A DNA stretch of 64,000 nt from positions 182,039 to 246,038 of the forward strand of contig JADMIL010000001.1 in assembly GCA_015478645.1 (NCBI GenBank), read 5' to 3'. The notes beneath the pieces were generated by a model. That model did no database searches. It saw nothing but the letters and a program-made list of their open reading frames with translations, and was not told the DNA's origin. Numbering within the stretch: position 1 is the stretch's first letter; each line of letters opens with the position of its first letter. This document shows positions 26,919 through 37,230 of the stretch, in pieces. This DNA is from Candidatus Binataceae bacterium. GTDB taxonomy: Bacteria; Desulfobacterota; Binatia; Binatales; Binataceae. The position numbers were made by a program, and so were the translations under genes.

Positions 26919-28096
26919 TCGCCGGCGCGCAGCACCGACTTTTCCGCCGGACCGATCAGCAGCGCGTCGGCCCGCGAGAGCGAACTGAGCACGCCTGAGC
27001 TCTGGTTGCCGGTCGGCACGGCGTAGACCGCGCCGTCGCGGCGCTCGAGGCGCACGCGCACAAATTCCGTCAGGCCGTTAGCGATCTTGATCTCGGCCGC
27101 GCATCGCACCTCCATCCGCGGCAATCCCAGCTCGCGCGATCCGCCGAGCGCGAGCAGCGCGGGCCGCACGTACAGATAGAAGCAGACCATCGTGGAGACC
27201 GGATTGCCCGGCAGGCCGAAGATCGGGCGCCCGCCGATGGTGCCGAACTTGAGCGGCCGGCCCGGCTTCTGCGCGACGCCATGGAACAACTGGCGCAGGC
27301 CCAGCTCGTCGAGCACCACCTTGACGTGATCGAACTGCCCCACCGAGACCCCGCCGGTCGAAAGCACCATGTCGAACGCCAGCGCCTCGGCCAGCCGCGC
27401 GCGGACCTCTTCAGGGGTATCGCGAGCGACCTTGAGCATGACCGGCTCGCCGCCGGCCGCGCGGATTGCGCCGGCCAGTGCGTAGGCGCTCGAGTTGACG
27501 ATCTGCGCGCCCGACGGCACCTGGTCGACGTCGACCAGCTCGTCGCCGGTCGCCACGATCGCGACGCGCGGGCGGCGCCAGACGTCAATCATCGCACGAT
27601 TGAGCGAGGCCAGCATCCCGAGGTCGCTCGGCGTCAGCGGCTTGCCGGGGCTCATCACGAGTTCGCCCTGGCGCAGGTCCTCGCCACGCGGCCGGATAAA
27701 AGCCCCCGCCGTTGCGGGCGCCAGGACTTCCACCGAATACTCGGTGCCGCGGGTGCGCTCGACCTGAACGATCGCGTCGGCACCCTCGGCGATCGGCGCG
27801 CCGGTCATGGTGCGAGCGGCCTGCCCCGTTTCGACCCGCCGCGACGGCATCGCACCCGCCGCGACGGTCTCGACCACGGTCAAGCGTACCGGATTGGACT
27901 CGCTGGCGGCGGCGATATCCGCCGCGCGCACCGCGTAGCCGTCCATCGCCGAGTTATCGAAACCGGGAATATCGCGCGGCGCGCGGATCTCTTCGGCCAG
28001 CACGCGGCCGAGCGCCGCGACAATCGAGACGCGCTCGACGCCAAGCACGGTCACGTTATCGAGCACCGTCCGCAGGGCCTGGTCGGCGCTAAGCAT
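26837..28096 (-). CDS. moeA: Molybdopterin molybdenumtransferase MoeA
   Basis: MoeA inserts molybdenum into adenylylated molybdopterin. The 419-residue protein has GFDNSAMDGYAVRA, MTGAPIAEGADAIVQVE, the MoCF-like domain with VAIVATGDELV, STGGVSVGQFD and FGLPGNPVST, and a C-terminal domain IV. Length is typical. With fdhD at 42.8 kb it indicates molybdenum enzymes such as a formate dehydrogenase elsewhere in the genome. Confidence 0.96.
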   Translation of the reverse strand: MLSADQALRTVLDNVTVLGVERVSIVAALGRVLAEEIRAPRDIPGFDNSAMDGYAVRAADIAAASESNPVRLTVVETVAAGAMPSRRVETGQAARTMTGAPIAEGADAIVQVERTRGTEYSVEVLAPATAGAFIRPRGEDLRQGELVMSPGKPLTPSDLGMLASLNRAMIDVWRRPRVAIVATGDELVDVDQVPSGAQIVNSSAYALAGAIRAAGGEPVMLKVARDTPEEVRARLAEALAFDMVLSTGGVSVGQFDHVKVVLDELGLRQLFHGVAQKPGRPLKFGTIGGRPIFGLPGNPVSTMVCFYLYVRPALLALGGSRELGLPRMEVRCAAEIKIANGLTEFVRVRLERRDGAVYAVPTGNQSSGVLSSLSRADALLIGPAEKSVLRAGDQATVLLLAPGAGVDCVAYFEERRLRQ

Positions 28097-28323
28097 CGCT
28101 CACGCCGTCATTTATCGTTGCCAGAGATTGCATCACAGCAAGAGTTTGCATCGCTTCGCCCGGAATTCACATCACAGCGCCCAGAATACGCGGCGGACGC
28201 AAGATTTGGAATCCGGGGACGACCGCGCAGGCTTGCGCGATCCACAGCGCGTCGGCGGCAGGAGCGTATGGCTTGCTTTGACAGTCTGAACTTGAGACGC
28301 GGCGCACTAACGCCGCATCGGGG

Positions 28324-29304
28324 CTAGAACTCCGACAGTTCGGCCTGGAGCTCGTCGTCGGGCAGGCGGATTTGATAGGTCTGCACGCCAGGCGGGATGC
28401 GATCGCGGAGCAGCGCCGGATTAGCCTGCTTGATCGAAGCGACGCTGATATGGCTGGCCGCCGCGATCCGCGCCAGCGGCACGCCGCCATTGACCGTAAT
28501 CAGCCGGTAATGCGGCGTTTGCTGCGCGCTTACGTCGTCGAGGCCATAGTCGCTGGCATGGTGCGCCATGATTGCCACCGCCATGAAGCGGTTCATCAGG
28601 GCGCGCGTGCGATGGGGCAGCCGAGACATCAGCTTTTCGTAGCTGGCGCTGCGCAGACGGACGTAATGGTCGATGCAGGCGTCACCGTTGTTCCAGGCGA
28701 CCAGCGCGGTCCGCCAGTCGTTGTCGGACCGATCGTGCAGCGTCGCAAGGTACTCGGCCGCCGCGCGGGTTGATCTGATCGGGTCGCGGCGCTCGTCAAC
28801 CCAACCATCGATTTCAAGCCCAAAGCGGCGGGCGGTCGCCCGGCTGAGCTGCCACGGTCCGTCGCCGTCAGCCGAGAAACCGCTTTCGGCAAAAGCCAGG
28901 TAGACCAGATCCGGCGGCAATCCCTGGTCTTCGAGGACCTTAACCATTTCCGCCATGTAGGGGCTGCTGCGGCGAAACGACTCGCGTAACCCTTGCGGCT
29001 GGGCGACGTAGTTGTTGACGTACTTCTGAACGGTGCGGTTAAGCACGACCGGGAACGGGGCTACGCCGCGCGGCTGGCTGCGCACGAACGGCTCGCCGTC
29101 GGTCGGTGCGGAAGCAAAGATCGGTTTGGCCACCGCCGGACTCTCGGCCGAAGTCAGAAGGCGGGCGGCCTGGGCGTCACCACTTACCGAAATCAGGCTA
29201 GCCGGGTCGTTCTGGGTATCGGCGGATTGGGCACAACCGCACATCACGAGCGCGAGCAGCGCGGCAATGATTGAGTTGGTTCCCTTTCTCCACATAACGA
29301 ACAT
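28324..29304 (-). CDS. Lytic transglycosylase with LysM domain (MltD-like)
   Basis: A 326-residue envelope enzyme that cleaves peptidoglycan glycan strands. The N-terminal hydrophobic segment ends in VMCGCAQS, a plausible but imperfect lipobox. The SLT domain (about residues 95-235) has the catalytic Glu in YLAFAESGFS, GPWQLSRATARRFGL and ALVAWNNGD. A C-terminal LysM domain (about 265-315) has YRLITVNGGVPLARIAAASH. It stands alone, divergent from ntrB. Confidence 0.88.
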   Translation of the reverse strand: MFVMWRKGTNSIIAALLALVMCGCAQSADTQNDPASLISVSGDAQAARLLTSAESPAVAKPIFASAPTDGEPFVRSQPRGVAPFPVVLNRTVQKYVNNYVAQPQGLRESFRRSSPYMAEMVKVLEDQGLPPDLVYLAFAESGFSADGDGPWQLSRATARRFGLEIDGWVDERRDPIRSTRAAAEYLATLHDRSDNDWRTALVAWNNGDACIDHYVRLRSASYEKLMSRLPHRTRALMNRFMAVAIMAHHASDYGLDDVSAQQTPHYRLITVNGGVPLARIAAASHISVASIKQANPALLRDRIPPGVQTYQIRLPDDELQAELSEF

Positions 29305-29385
29305 CGTTGAATTGCGCCTACCCTATCGGCCCGCCATAGGAGGATCAACCCCCAAATAATAAAAAAAACTAATATCCAGTAGAAG

Positions 29386-29413
29386 TAATCCACAGGTCGC
29401 AAGATTATCCACA
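29386..29413 (+). promoter_or_regulatory. Two tandem DnaA-box-like sites beside an A-rich tract
   Basis: TAATCCACA (29386-29394, one mismatch) and the perfect DnaA box TTATCCACA (29405-29413) lie 19 bp apart in the same orientation. A poly-A tract and AT-rich stretch (29355-29380) are next to them. They sit in the intergenic space between the lytic transglycosylase and ntrB. This may be DnaA-dependent control; evidence for an origin is weak. Confidence 0.4.
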
Positions 29414-29555
29414 GGCAGAACCGAGCCGATCTGGTGGCCTTTTAACATGCCAATGATCCTGCGTTTCAACGCGACCTAATAACCATGTGTCTTAGTTGGG
29501 CACGGGCTTTATGCTAACTTCGCTCGCGAGACTAGCGACGAGCCGCCTTTGCAGC

Positions 29556-30842
29556 ATGGAACTCTGGCAGGAAATAGCCGACAGCCTGAGCGATGCCGTC
29601 ATCGTGGTGTCACCCACCTACGAACCGATCGCGATTAACGCCGCGGCCGAGGCGATGATCGAGGCCTCTTACGTCAGCCGTCCGATGCTCGGCAAACTGC
29701 TGCGCCGCAATGAATGGCTCAAACAAATGGTCGATGTCTGCCTACGAAATGGGCAAAGTTTCGATAACCCCGAAGCGACGCTCACCCTGGACCGCCGCAC
29801 GATCGTGATTCATGCCGAGGTTTCACCACTGATTAAACCCGACGGACATGCACAAGGCGCCATCGTCCTGTTCCACGACCTGTCCCATCAGAAGAGCGCC
29901 GAGCAGGTTATCGAGGCCGGCGAGAATATCTTCCGGCTCTCGCCCGCCGGACTCGCCCACGAGGTCAAAAATCCGCTCACTGGAATCAAAGGCGCGGCCG
30001 AGCTGCTCGGCACGATGTTCCCGGCCGACGCCCGGGCGCAGCAATACTGTGGATTGATCCTCGACGGCGTCAACCGGATCACGGCGCTGGTCGAGCAGGT
30101 GCTCGCGGTCAATAGCCCGCAACGGCTCAAGCGCGAAGCGGTCAATATCCACCAGGTGCTGCATCAGGCGTTGCGCATGGCCGGTCTGTTTCCCGATACC
30201 GACAAGGCCTTCCCTATCGAACAGGACTTCGACCCGAGCCTGCCCGAGGTCAGCGGCGACGCGGCGGCGCTCGAGCGCGTCTTCCTCAACCTGATCCGCA
30301 ATGCCTGGGAGGCGGTCGAGGCGACGCGCGGGGGCGGTCCCGCGATGGCGGCGAGCGGCACCCGCGCGCAAATCGCGCCGGCCGGCTCGAGCACCTCGGC
30401 CGACGGCACCGCCGGGTCCGAATGGCACGGCGTAATCCGTCTGCATACCACGATGGAGACCCAGTTCCGCCTGAGCTCCAATGGCAAGCGCCGCCAGTTT
30501 TTGCGGGTCGAGGTGAGCGATTCGGGCAAAGGGATGTCGGCCGCCGAGCTGCGCCAGCTCTTTACACCGTTTTTCACCACCAAGCCCTCGGGCACCGGCC
30601 TCGGCCTGGTCCTGAGCCAGCGGATTATCGCGTTGCACGGCGGCAAGCTGTGGGCCGAACGCGGCGGGATGCCGCCGCGCGGTAACCGGTTGAGCGTCGC
30701 GTCGGGCCACGACGGGCAACGCACGGTCCATGCCGTGCCGGGCCATCAGCGCGCCGACGGCGCGGCCGCCGCTCCGCTCGACCATCAGCCACTGCCGCGC
30801 GGGATGACCTTTTGCGTGATGTTGCCGGTGGGCCCCGAATGA
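29556..30842 (+). CDS. ntrB: Nitrogen-regulation sensor kinase NtrB-like
   Basis: A soluble PAS-HisKA-HATPase kinase of about 428 residues that should phosphorylate the NtrC-type regulator downstream. PAS starts directly at LWQEIADSLSDAVIVV. The H-box is LAHEVKNPLTG with His near residue 135, followed by FLNLIRNAWEA, DSGKGMS and GTGLGL. Between the last G-box and the final strand GMTFCVML lies an extra Arg/Gly/His-rich segment. ATG 29556 suits the family; ATG 29511 is an alternative. The gene is followed by ntrC after 159 bp. Confidence 0.85.
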   Translation: MELWQEIADSLSDAVIVVSPTYEPIAINAAAEAMIEASYVSRPMLGKLLRRNEWLKQMVDVCLRNGQSFDNPEATLTLDRRTIVIHAEVSPLIKPDGHAQGAIVLFHDLSHQKSAEQVIEAGENIFRLSPAGLAHEVKNPLTGIKGAAELLGTMFPADARAQQYCGLILDGVNRITALVEQVLAVNSPQRLKREAVNIHQVLHQALRMAGLFPDTDKAFPIEQDFDPSLPEVSGDAAALERVFLNLIRNAWEAVEATRGGGPAMAASGTRAQIAPAGSSTSADGTAGSEWHGVIRLHTTMETQFRLSSNGKRRQFLRVEVSDSGKGMSAAELRQLFTPFFTTKPSGTGLGLVLSQRIIALHGGKLWAERGGMPPRGNRLSVASGHDGQRTVHAVPGHQRADGAAAAPLDHQPLPRGMTFCVMLPVGPE

Positions 30843-31001
30843 CGGCGGCGCGGCCGCGCGCGGCGGGGCCAAGTGGCGCGGCACAGACGCCTCGGCCGCG
30901 CAGCGTCTCCGATTTGTGCAAGTTGACGCCATCGGGCGCGAAGGGCTGGCTTGGCCCCTGCGCGTCGCAATACGATAGAAGCGGGTCGATAGCTGAACCA
31001 G

Positions 31002-32495
<1,494 letters not shown>

Positions 32496-32499
32496 GTCC

Positions 32500-33150
32500 A
32501 TGTTGAAATTGCCGTCGCACTTCTACGCGATGGTCGATCCGGCGGGCGGCCATCATCCGATCGATCTGGCGCAAGCGCTACTCGCGGCGGGCGCGCGCAT
32601 TATGCAGTTGCGGCTCAAGCAATGCGGCAGCCGCGAATTGCTCGAGACCGCGCGGGCGATCGCCGCACTCTGCCGCGCGCATCACGCAATCCTGATCGTC
32701 AACGATCGCGCCGATATCGCGAAGCTCGCCGGAGCCCACGGCGTGCACGTCGGCCAGGACGATCTGCCGGCGGCGACGGTGCGCACGATCGTCGGGCCCG
32801 ACCTGATCGTCGGCGTCTCGACCCATAGTGTGGATCAGGCGCGCGCCGCCGAGGCGGCCGGCGCCGACTATATCGGCTTCGGCGCGATCTATTCGGGTGG
32901 ACTGAAAAACGTGAGCAACGCGCAGGGTCTCGAGCGCCTGGCCGAAGTGCGGGCGGCGGTCGCGATGCCAATCGTCGCGATCGGCGGTATCACCGAGGCC
33001 ACGATGCCCGCCGTACTCGCGGCCGGGGCCGATGCCGCCGCGATTATCACCGACGTCGTGCGCGCACCCGACCTGCCGGCCAAGGTGCGCGCGCTGCTCG
33101 CGATCGGCCCGCCGCAAGCGGTGCCGCCGGCCGGCGAGCGCCGCGGCTAG
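32500..33150 (+). CDS. thiE: Thiamine-phosphate synthase
   Basis: ThiE joins HMP-PP and the thiazole phosphate to thiamine phosphate. The 216-residue TIM barrel shows IMQLRLKQ, LIVNDRADIAKLAGAHGVHVGQDDLP, GVSTHSVDQA, DYIGFGAIYSGG and PIVAIGGIT. The start ATG is 4 bp after the ntrC stop, so the two are co-transcribed, an unusual partnership. No TPP riboswitch is seen. Length and motifs are normal. Confidence 0.93.
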   Translation: MLKLPSHFYAMVDPAGGHHPIDLAQALLAAGARIMQLRLKQCGSRELLETARAIAALCRAHHAILIVNDRADIAKLAGAHGVHVGQDDLPAATVRTIVGPDLIVGVSTHSVDQARAAEAAGADYIGFGAIYSGGLKNVSNAQGLERLAEVRAAVAMPIVAIGGITEATMPAVLAAGADAAAIITDVVRAPDLPAKVRALLAIGPPQAVPPAGERRG

Positions 33151-33755
33151 TCCGCCGCGCGATGCGTCTCGACCTCTGCGGACCGGTGCTTGGCGGACGC
33201 GCTGTACTTGAGCGCGAGCATATAGGAAGCCGCCAGGCCGCCGGCCCCAAAAAAGGCCATCGCGAGCAAGCCCCCGATCAGATGCCGCGCCGAACGCGCG
33301 TTGCTGACCATCAGGATCGACGCCGCGAACGGCACCGCCGCCGCCGTCTGGTAGAACCAGAGAATTCCCGCGTGGGTCTCCGCCGCGATCGTCCGCAGAC
33401 CGGCCAGCGCCCCGCCCAACGGCATCAGGTGCACGCCGCTCGAGACGACGATCCGGTCCAGCCCGATAATCCATTGACGCACCGCGTACTGATAGGCGGC
33501 GGCCGAGCTGAGGGCGAAGATCACGCAGGCAATCAGCAGTCCGGGCGCACCATAACGCATCGCGAGCGGCGCGACCATGACCGCCGCGACCACCTCGAAG
33601 GCGCCCCAATACCTGCTCGTCAAGCGCAAAGCCGCAGCGCGTTCCGCGTCGGGTACGACGAAGGCAGTGCGCGCCCTGGGCACGGCAAAAAATAACAGTC
33701 GACCGTCGTCGGTATGACCGAACGGCCCCTCGTAAATCGCCCTTGGCCAATTCAT
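33147..33755 (-). CDS. Uncharacterised membrane protein
   Basis: A 202-residue protein with a short cytosolic N-terminal domain (FGHTDDGRLLFFAVPRARTAFVV) and about four hydrophobic segments from residue 50 onward. AGGAGG is 6 bp before the ATG at 33755. It is convergent with thiE and their ends overlap by 4 bp. I recognise no family. The upstream 200 bp are AT-rich and hold ATGCA/TGCAT arms (about 33812-33854) that could be an operator. Confidence 0.65.
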   Translation of the reverse strand: MNWPRAIYEGPFGHTDDGRLLFFAVPRARTAFVVPDAERAAALRLTSRYWGAFEVVAAVMVAPLAMRYGAPGLLIACVIFALSSAAAYQYAVRQWIIGLDRIVVSSGVHLMPLGGALAGLRTIAAETHAGILWFYQTAAAVPFAASILMVSNARSARHLIGGLLAMAFFGAGGLAASYMLALKYSASAKHRSAEVETHRAAD

Positions 33756-33959
33756 CGAATGCCTCCTGTCGATAACACTAAGATCGAGGCACGTGTCATC
33801 CACGGATGCATTCTACATGATTTAATTTACTATGGAGTGCATGAATTACCCGTTATTGGCTAATACACTAAAATAGTTGCAGAACAGTGTCATAGCGACC
33901 GACTTGTGGCACGACTGAAACAAAGTCGCCGCCCGGTCCGTACCCTCCAGGCGCGGCGG

Positions 33960-34778
33960 CTATTCCAGCGCACCAACTGGGATAAAGCCCTCGGTGCCGT
34001 CCTTCATGCGGATCTTCATGTAGTTGAGCGCCAGGCCGACGACGTGAACCGAACGGCCCTTATGCACTTCGGCGAGTTTCCGGGCCGAATGATTCGGCGC
34101 GCGCAGCACGGGAGCGTCGGCGGTGAGCTGAAAGAGTTTGTCGGAAGGTGTAACCAGTTGCACCGCGGTCAGCGGAACATAGGCTATTTCGCTGCTCTTG
34201 AGCTTGACCTGCACGTAGCTGGGCGACGTGCCGATGACATTGACGAATTTACCGGCCTGCATCCGCTCGACGTGCTTGCTCGATTTCGACGGGCGCTCGA
34301 AGGCCCATGAATCGCTGACCAGCTTGAGATGACCCTCGGCCGGCTCGAGCAGCGCGTACTCGTCGGGCCCCGCTGCGCGATGATGACGGGTCGTCGTGCG
34401 ATGATGCGCCGACGGGCCTGGCCGCGCTTCGGCGGACGCCGCGGGCGGCGCTTCCTCTTCTCCGGACGGCCCCGCGGGCACCAGCACGGTGGCACTCGAG
34501 CCGCCGCCGGCCGGCGGGGGCGCCGCGATCGATCCGCCGCCGGGCATCGACGGTTCGTAGCCACCACTCGGCACGCCGCCGTTCGGGACCGTTGACGGAT
34601 ATTCGGCGCCGGTCTGCGCGTATGCGATCGGCGCACCGCCGACGAGCATCGCGAATGTGATCGCACCGGCGCCAAGGCCCACCGCGATCGCCCTGCCCGT
34701 CCGCGCGATCCAACCGCTTGCCGGCGCGATAAATTCGCTTGCCGCGGCCACGTCCACCTCCGCCGCAGCGCTCAGCAT
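33960..34778 (-). CDS. Secreted/anchored protein with two SH3b domains
   Basis: A 272-residue envelope protein. A hydrophobic segment (about residues 25-45, GAGAITFAMLVGGAPIAYA) is followed by a Pro/Gly/Ala-rich linker, then two bacterial SH3-like repeats (about 145-200 and 205-270) of the kind that bind cell-wall peptides. The chosen ATG at 34778 overlaps the TGA of the radical SAM gene; an ATG at 34787 is also possible. Function is likely structural or wall-binding. Confidence 0.72.
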   Translation of the reverse strand: MLSAAAEVDVAAASEFIAPASGWIARTGRAIAVGLGAGAITFAMLVGGAPIAYAQTGAEYPSTVPNGGVPSGGYEPSMPGGGSIAAPPPAGGGSSATVLVPAGPSGEEEAPPAASAEARPGPSAHHRTTTRHHRAAGPDEYALLEPAEGHLKLVSDSWAFERPSKSSKHVERMQAGKFVNVIGTSPSYVQVKLKSSEIAYVPLTAVQLVTPSDKLFQLTADAPVLRAPNHSARKLAEVHKGRSVHVVGLALNYMKIRMKDGTEGFIPVGALE

Positions 34779-36544
34779 GCGCCGCATACCGTGCAGCGGG
34801 TCACGTCGCACGGCTTGGTCTGATGCTCGTAATGGGCCTTCTTGCGCTCGGAATGGAGAAACCATTTCTCGATATGATGATCGATGAAATCCCACGGCAG
34901 CACCTCGTCATGGGTATAGCTGCGCGTCACGTAGAAATCGGGGTCGGGCAGATCGGTCGCGCCGTCGGCCGCCTCACGCCGAATCGCACGCAACTCGTGC
35001 CAGATCGCGCCCGGCTCGTCGCATTCGCGCTCGCTCAGGCGCTCCAGGATGCGCCCGACGCGGCGGTCGCCGCGCGAGACCATGGTCTGGAAATAGGCTT
35101 CGCGCGGGGATTCGGCGTCGAGTTCGATGGCCGCGCCACCGATCCGGCCGAGTGCCGCACGCAGCATCGCGATCTTGCGTTTGAGGCTCGCCGTCTCGGC
35201 CATCGGATCCCACTGAAAGGGCGTCCACGGCTTGGGCACGAACGGATTGAGCGAGACCGTGACGTGGCCGACGCGCTTTTTTTGCGCGCGGGCGCGCTCA
35301 AGGATCGTACCGGTCAGGCGCGCGATTTCGAGCACGTCGTCGTCGCGCTCCTCGGGCAGTCCGATCATGAAATAGAGCTTGAGGTTCTCGACCCCGCCGC
35401 CGACCAGCAGCGCGGCCGCGTCGAGGATCTCGCGCTCGCTCAGGTTCTTGTTGATAACCTTGCGCATCCGCTCGCTGCCCGCCTCGGGCGCGACGGTCAC
35501 GCTGCGATTACCGTTGCGGGCGAGCGCGGTGGCCAGCGCCGGCGAGATGCAATCGGCCTTGAGCGACGACGGCGAGAGCCGCCCGCCGGCGTCGGCCACC
35601 GCGCTCGCGATACCGGCGACGCCGGGCACGCTGGCCATCTCGGCGCCGACCAGGCCGATCACGTCGCGCTCGGCCAGGCCGCGCGTGGCCTGCTCGATCA
35701 GCGTGTCGGGACTGCGGTAGCGAATTGGCCGGTACATGAAGCCCGCCGCACAAAACCGGCATCCCCATTGGCATCCGCGGCTCGCCTCGACCAGGTACAT
35801 ATCGCCGAAGACGGACTCCCTGGTGAGAATCAGCGACGCGGTGGTGAAGCGATTGAGATCGTTGATCAGGCGGCGATTGACGCGCGGTTTGCCCGCCCCG
35901 CGATAGACCACGCGTGCGATGCGCCCGCACTCGTCGAGTTCAGGCATGAAGTGATCGGGGATATAGGCGCCTTCGACCTGGGCGAGCGCCTCGATCGGCA
36001 CCGCCGCGCGTCCGGCGCCGGCCCGCGCCTCCTGATAGGCGGCAAGGAATTCGGGCACCATCTCTTCGCCCTCGCCAATCAGAAAAAGATCGACGTAGTC
36101 CGCGATCGGTTCGGGATTGAGAAACACCGCCGAGCCGCCCGCGATGATCAGCGGATAGTTGCGGCCGGCGCGCGCGGCGCGGGTCAGCGGAATCCCGGCC
36201 ATCCGCAGGAAGCTCAGCAGGTTGAGGTAGTCGGTCTCGAACGAGATCGAAAACGCGATGATTTCGAAGTCGGTCAGCGCGTCGCCGCGCTCGAACGAGA
36301 CCAGCGGATTACGGCGCGTGCGGATCGCGGCGCGCTCGTCGGCGTCGGGCAGAAAGGCGCGGTCGGCGGCCACCCGCGGGTCGGACTCGAAAATATGGTA
36401 AACCGCCTGGAAGCCGAGATTGGCCATCGCGAGGCGGTAGACGTTCGCGTAGGCGACGCAGATCCGGATATCGCCGCCCGCCTGACGCTCGTAGAGCACC
36501 TTTTCGTTGGCGATGCGTGCGAGCGCGCGTTGGCGTGGAAACAT
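34772..36544 (-). CDS. TIGR03960-type radical SAM protein
   Basis: A 590-residue radical SAM protein with an N-terminal B12-binding-like region. The cluster cysteines are C258, C262 and C265 in GCQWGCRFC. Other marks are IAGGSAVFLNPEPIADYVD, LIGEGEE, VTVAPEAGSERMR and the cysteine-rich end CDVTRCTVCGAC, which could bind a second cluster. Family members often sit with ribosome or RNA-modification genes and their substrate is not settled. It is translationally coupled to the SH3b protein downstream. Confidence 0.88.
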   Translation of the reverse strand: MFPRQRALARIANEKVLYERQAGGDIRICVAYANVYRLAMANLGFQAVYHIFESDPRVAADRAFLPDADERAAIRTRRNPLVSFERGDALTDFEIIAFSISFETDYLNLLSFLRMAGIPLTRAARAGRNYPLIIAGGSAVFLNPEPIADYVDLFLIGEGEEMVPEFLAAYQEARAGAGRAAVPIEALAQVEGAYIPDHFMPELDECGRIARVVYRGAGKPRVNRRLINDLNRFTTASLILTRESVFGDMYLVEASRGCQWGCRFCAAGFMYRPIRYRSPDTLIEQATRGLAERDVIGLVGAEMASVPGVAGIASAVADAGGRLSPSSLKADCISPALATALARNGNRSVTVAPEAGSERMRKVINKNLSEREILDAAALLVGGGVENLKLYFMIGLPEERDDDVLEIARLTGTILERARAQKKRVGHVTVSLNPFVPKPWTPFQWDPMAETASLKRKIAMLRAALGRIGGAAIELDAESPREAYFQTMVSRGDRRVGRILERLSERECDEPGAIWHELRAIRREAADGATDLPDPDFYVTRSYTHDEVLPWDFIDHHIEKWFLHSERKKAHYEHQTKPCDVTRCTVCGAC

Positions 36545-36546
36545 CC

Positions 36547-36604
36547 TTTATAACCGCGGCTTCGCAGACTCGCCCGCACCCCATGCCCGCTTCGCCCGAT
36601 TCGA
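36547..36604 (+). repeat. Family B REP-like repeat, copy 2
   Basis: A 58-bp unit nearly identical to 22245-22302, with CCGCGG at 36554-36559. It starts 3 bp upstream of the radical SAM start codon, so the leader of that gene is mostly repeat. Confidence 0.85.
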
Positions 36605-36624
36605 ATATTGCAAAGCGGGTCGTT

Positions 36625-36676
36625 GGATTCCTCGCCAAGGCTCAGAATGACAGACTGACTTGCGTAGACACTCCCC
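36625..36676 (-). repeat. Degenerate half of a family A MITE
   Basis: GGATTC, CTCAGAATGACAG and a terminal CTTGCGTAGACACTCCC match the right half of family A with many changes. It directly follows the family B repeat between the radical SAM and sixA genes. Confidence 0.5.
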
Positions 36677-36726
36677 AGAGTAGCGCCGCCGGGCGACCCG
36701 GCTCAAGGGGCTGGCGGACGCCGCGG

Positions 36727-37230
36727 TCAGCCTTTGAGCTTGCGCAACTGGCGCTGGGTCATCATCCAATGGAGTTCCGCACCGCCCCGTTCGAGCCGCC
36801 CAATCGGCAATTCGAGCGCCACGCAGGCACCCTTGCGCATCCGCAGATGGATCCGATCAGCGGCACCGGTCACGAGCGTCGCGATCAGCGCGGACAGTTG
36901 CGGCTCGTGGCCGACGATCAGCACATTGTCGTGGCGCGCGAACGGCACGATCGCGGCGAGCGCGTCGGCCACCGACGGACCGATCCCGAGCGCCGGGCGG
37001 ACCTGCGCCGCCTGGCGTCCGTCGTAGGCAGCGGCGACCAGTTCGGCGGTCTCGAGCGCGCGGGCCAGCGGGCTGGTCAAGATGACGTCGGGAACAATCC
37101 CCATCGCGCGCATCCCGGCCGCCGCCGCGCGCGTGCGCTCGCGGCCCTTTTCGGTCAGATGGCGCGCGGCGTCGTCGACGCCGGCGCCGGCGTCTTCGGC
37201 CAGCCCGTGGCGCATGACATAGAGCATCAT
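36727..37230 (-). CDS. sixA: Phosphohistidine phosphatase SixA
   Basis: A 167-residue histidine-phosphatase-superfamily protein that removes phosphate from phosphohistidine in proteins. It has the catalytic RHG in YVMRHGLAED, SPLARALETAEL and the second histidine in IVGHEPQL. Its ATG overlaps the CHAD stop codon (ATGA at 37227-37230), so the two proteins are made together. CHAD domains are rich in conserved histidines, so a functional link is plausible but unproven. Confidence 0.92.
   Translation of the reverse strand: MMLYVMRHGLAEDAGAGVDDAARHLTEKGRERTRAAAAGMRAMGIVPDVILTSPLARALETAELVAAAYDGRQAAQVRPALGIGPSVADALAAIVPFARHDNVLIVGHEPQLSALIATLVTGAADRIHLRMRKGACVALELPIGRLERGGAELHWMMTQRQLRKLKG

Noticed and set aside
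29350..29420. Chromosomal replication origin
   Set aside because: Only two DnaA boxes and no dnaA, dnaN, gidA or parAB genes nearby.
29490..29515. Sigma-54 promoter before ntrB (TTGGGCAC...TGCT)
   Set aside because: The GG and GC elements are 13 bases apart instead of 10.
34739..36553. 604-codon plus-strand frame opposite the radical SAM gene
   Set aside because: It has a composition typical of antisense shadows, and the radical SAM cysteines are on the other strand.
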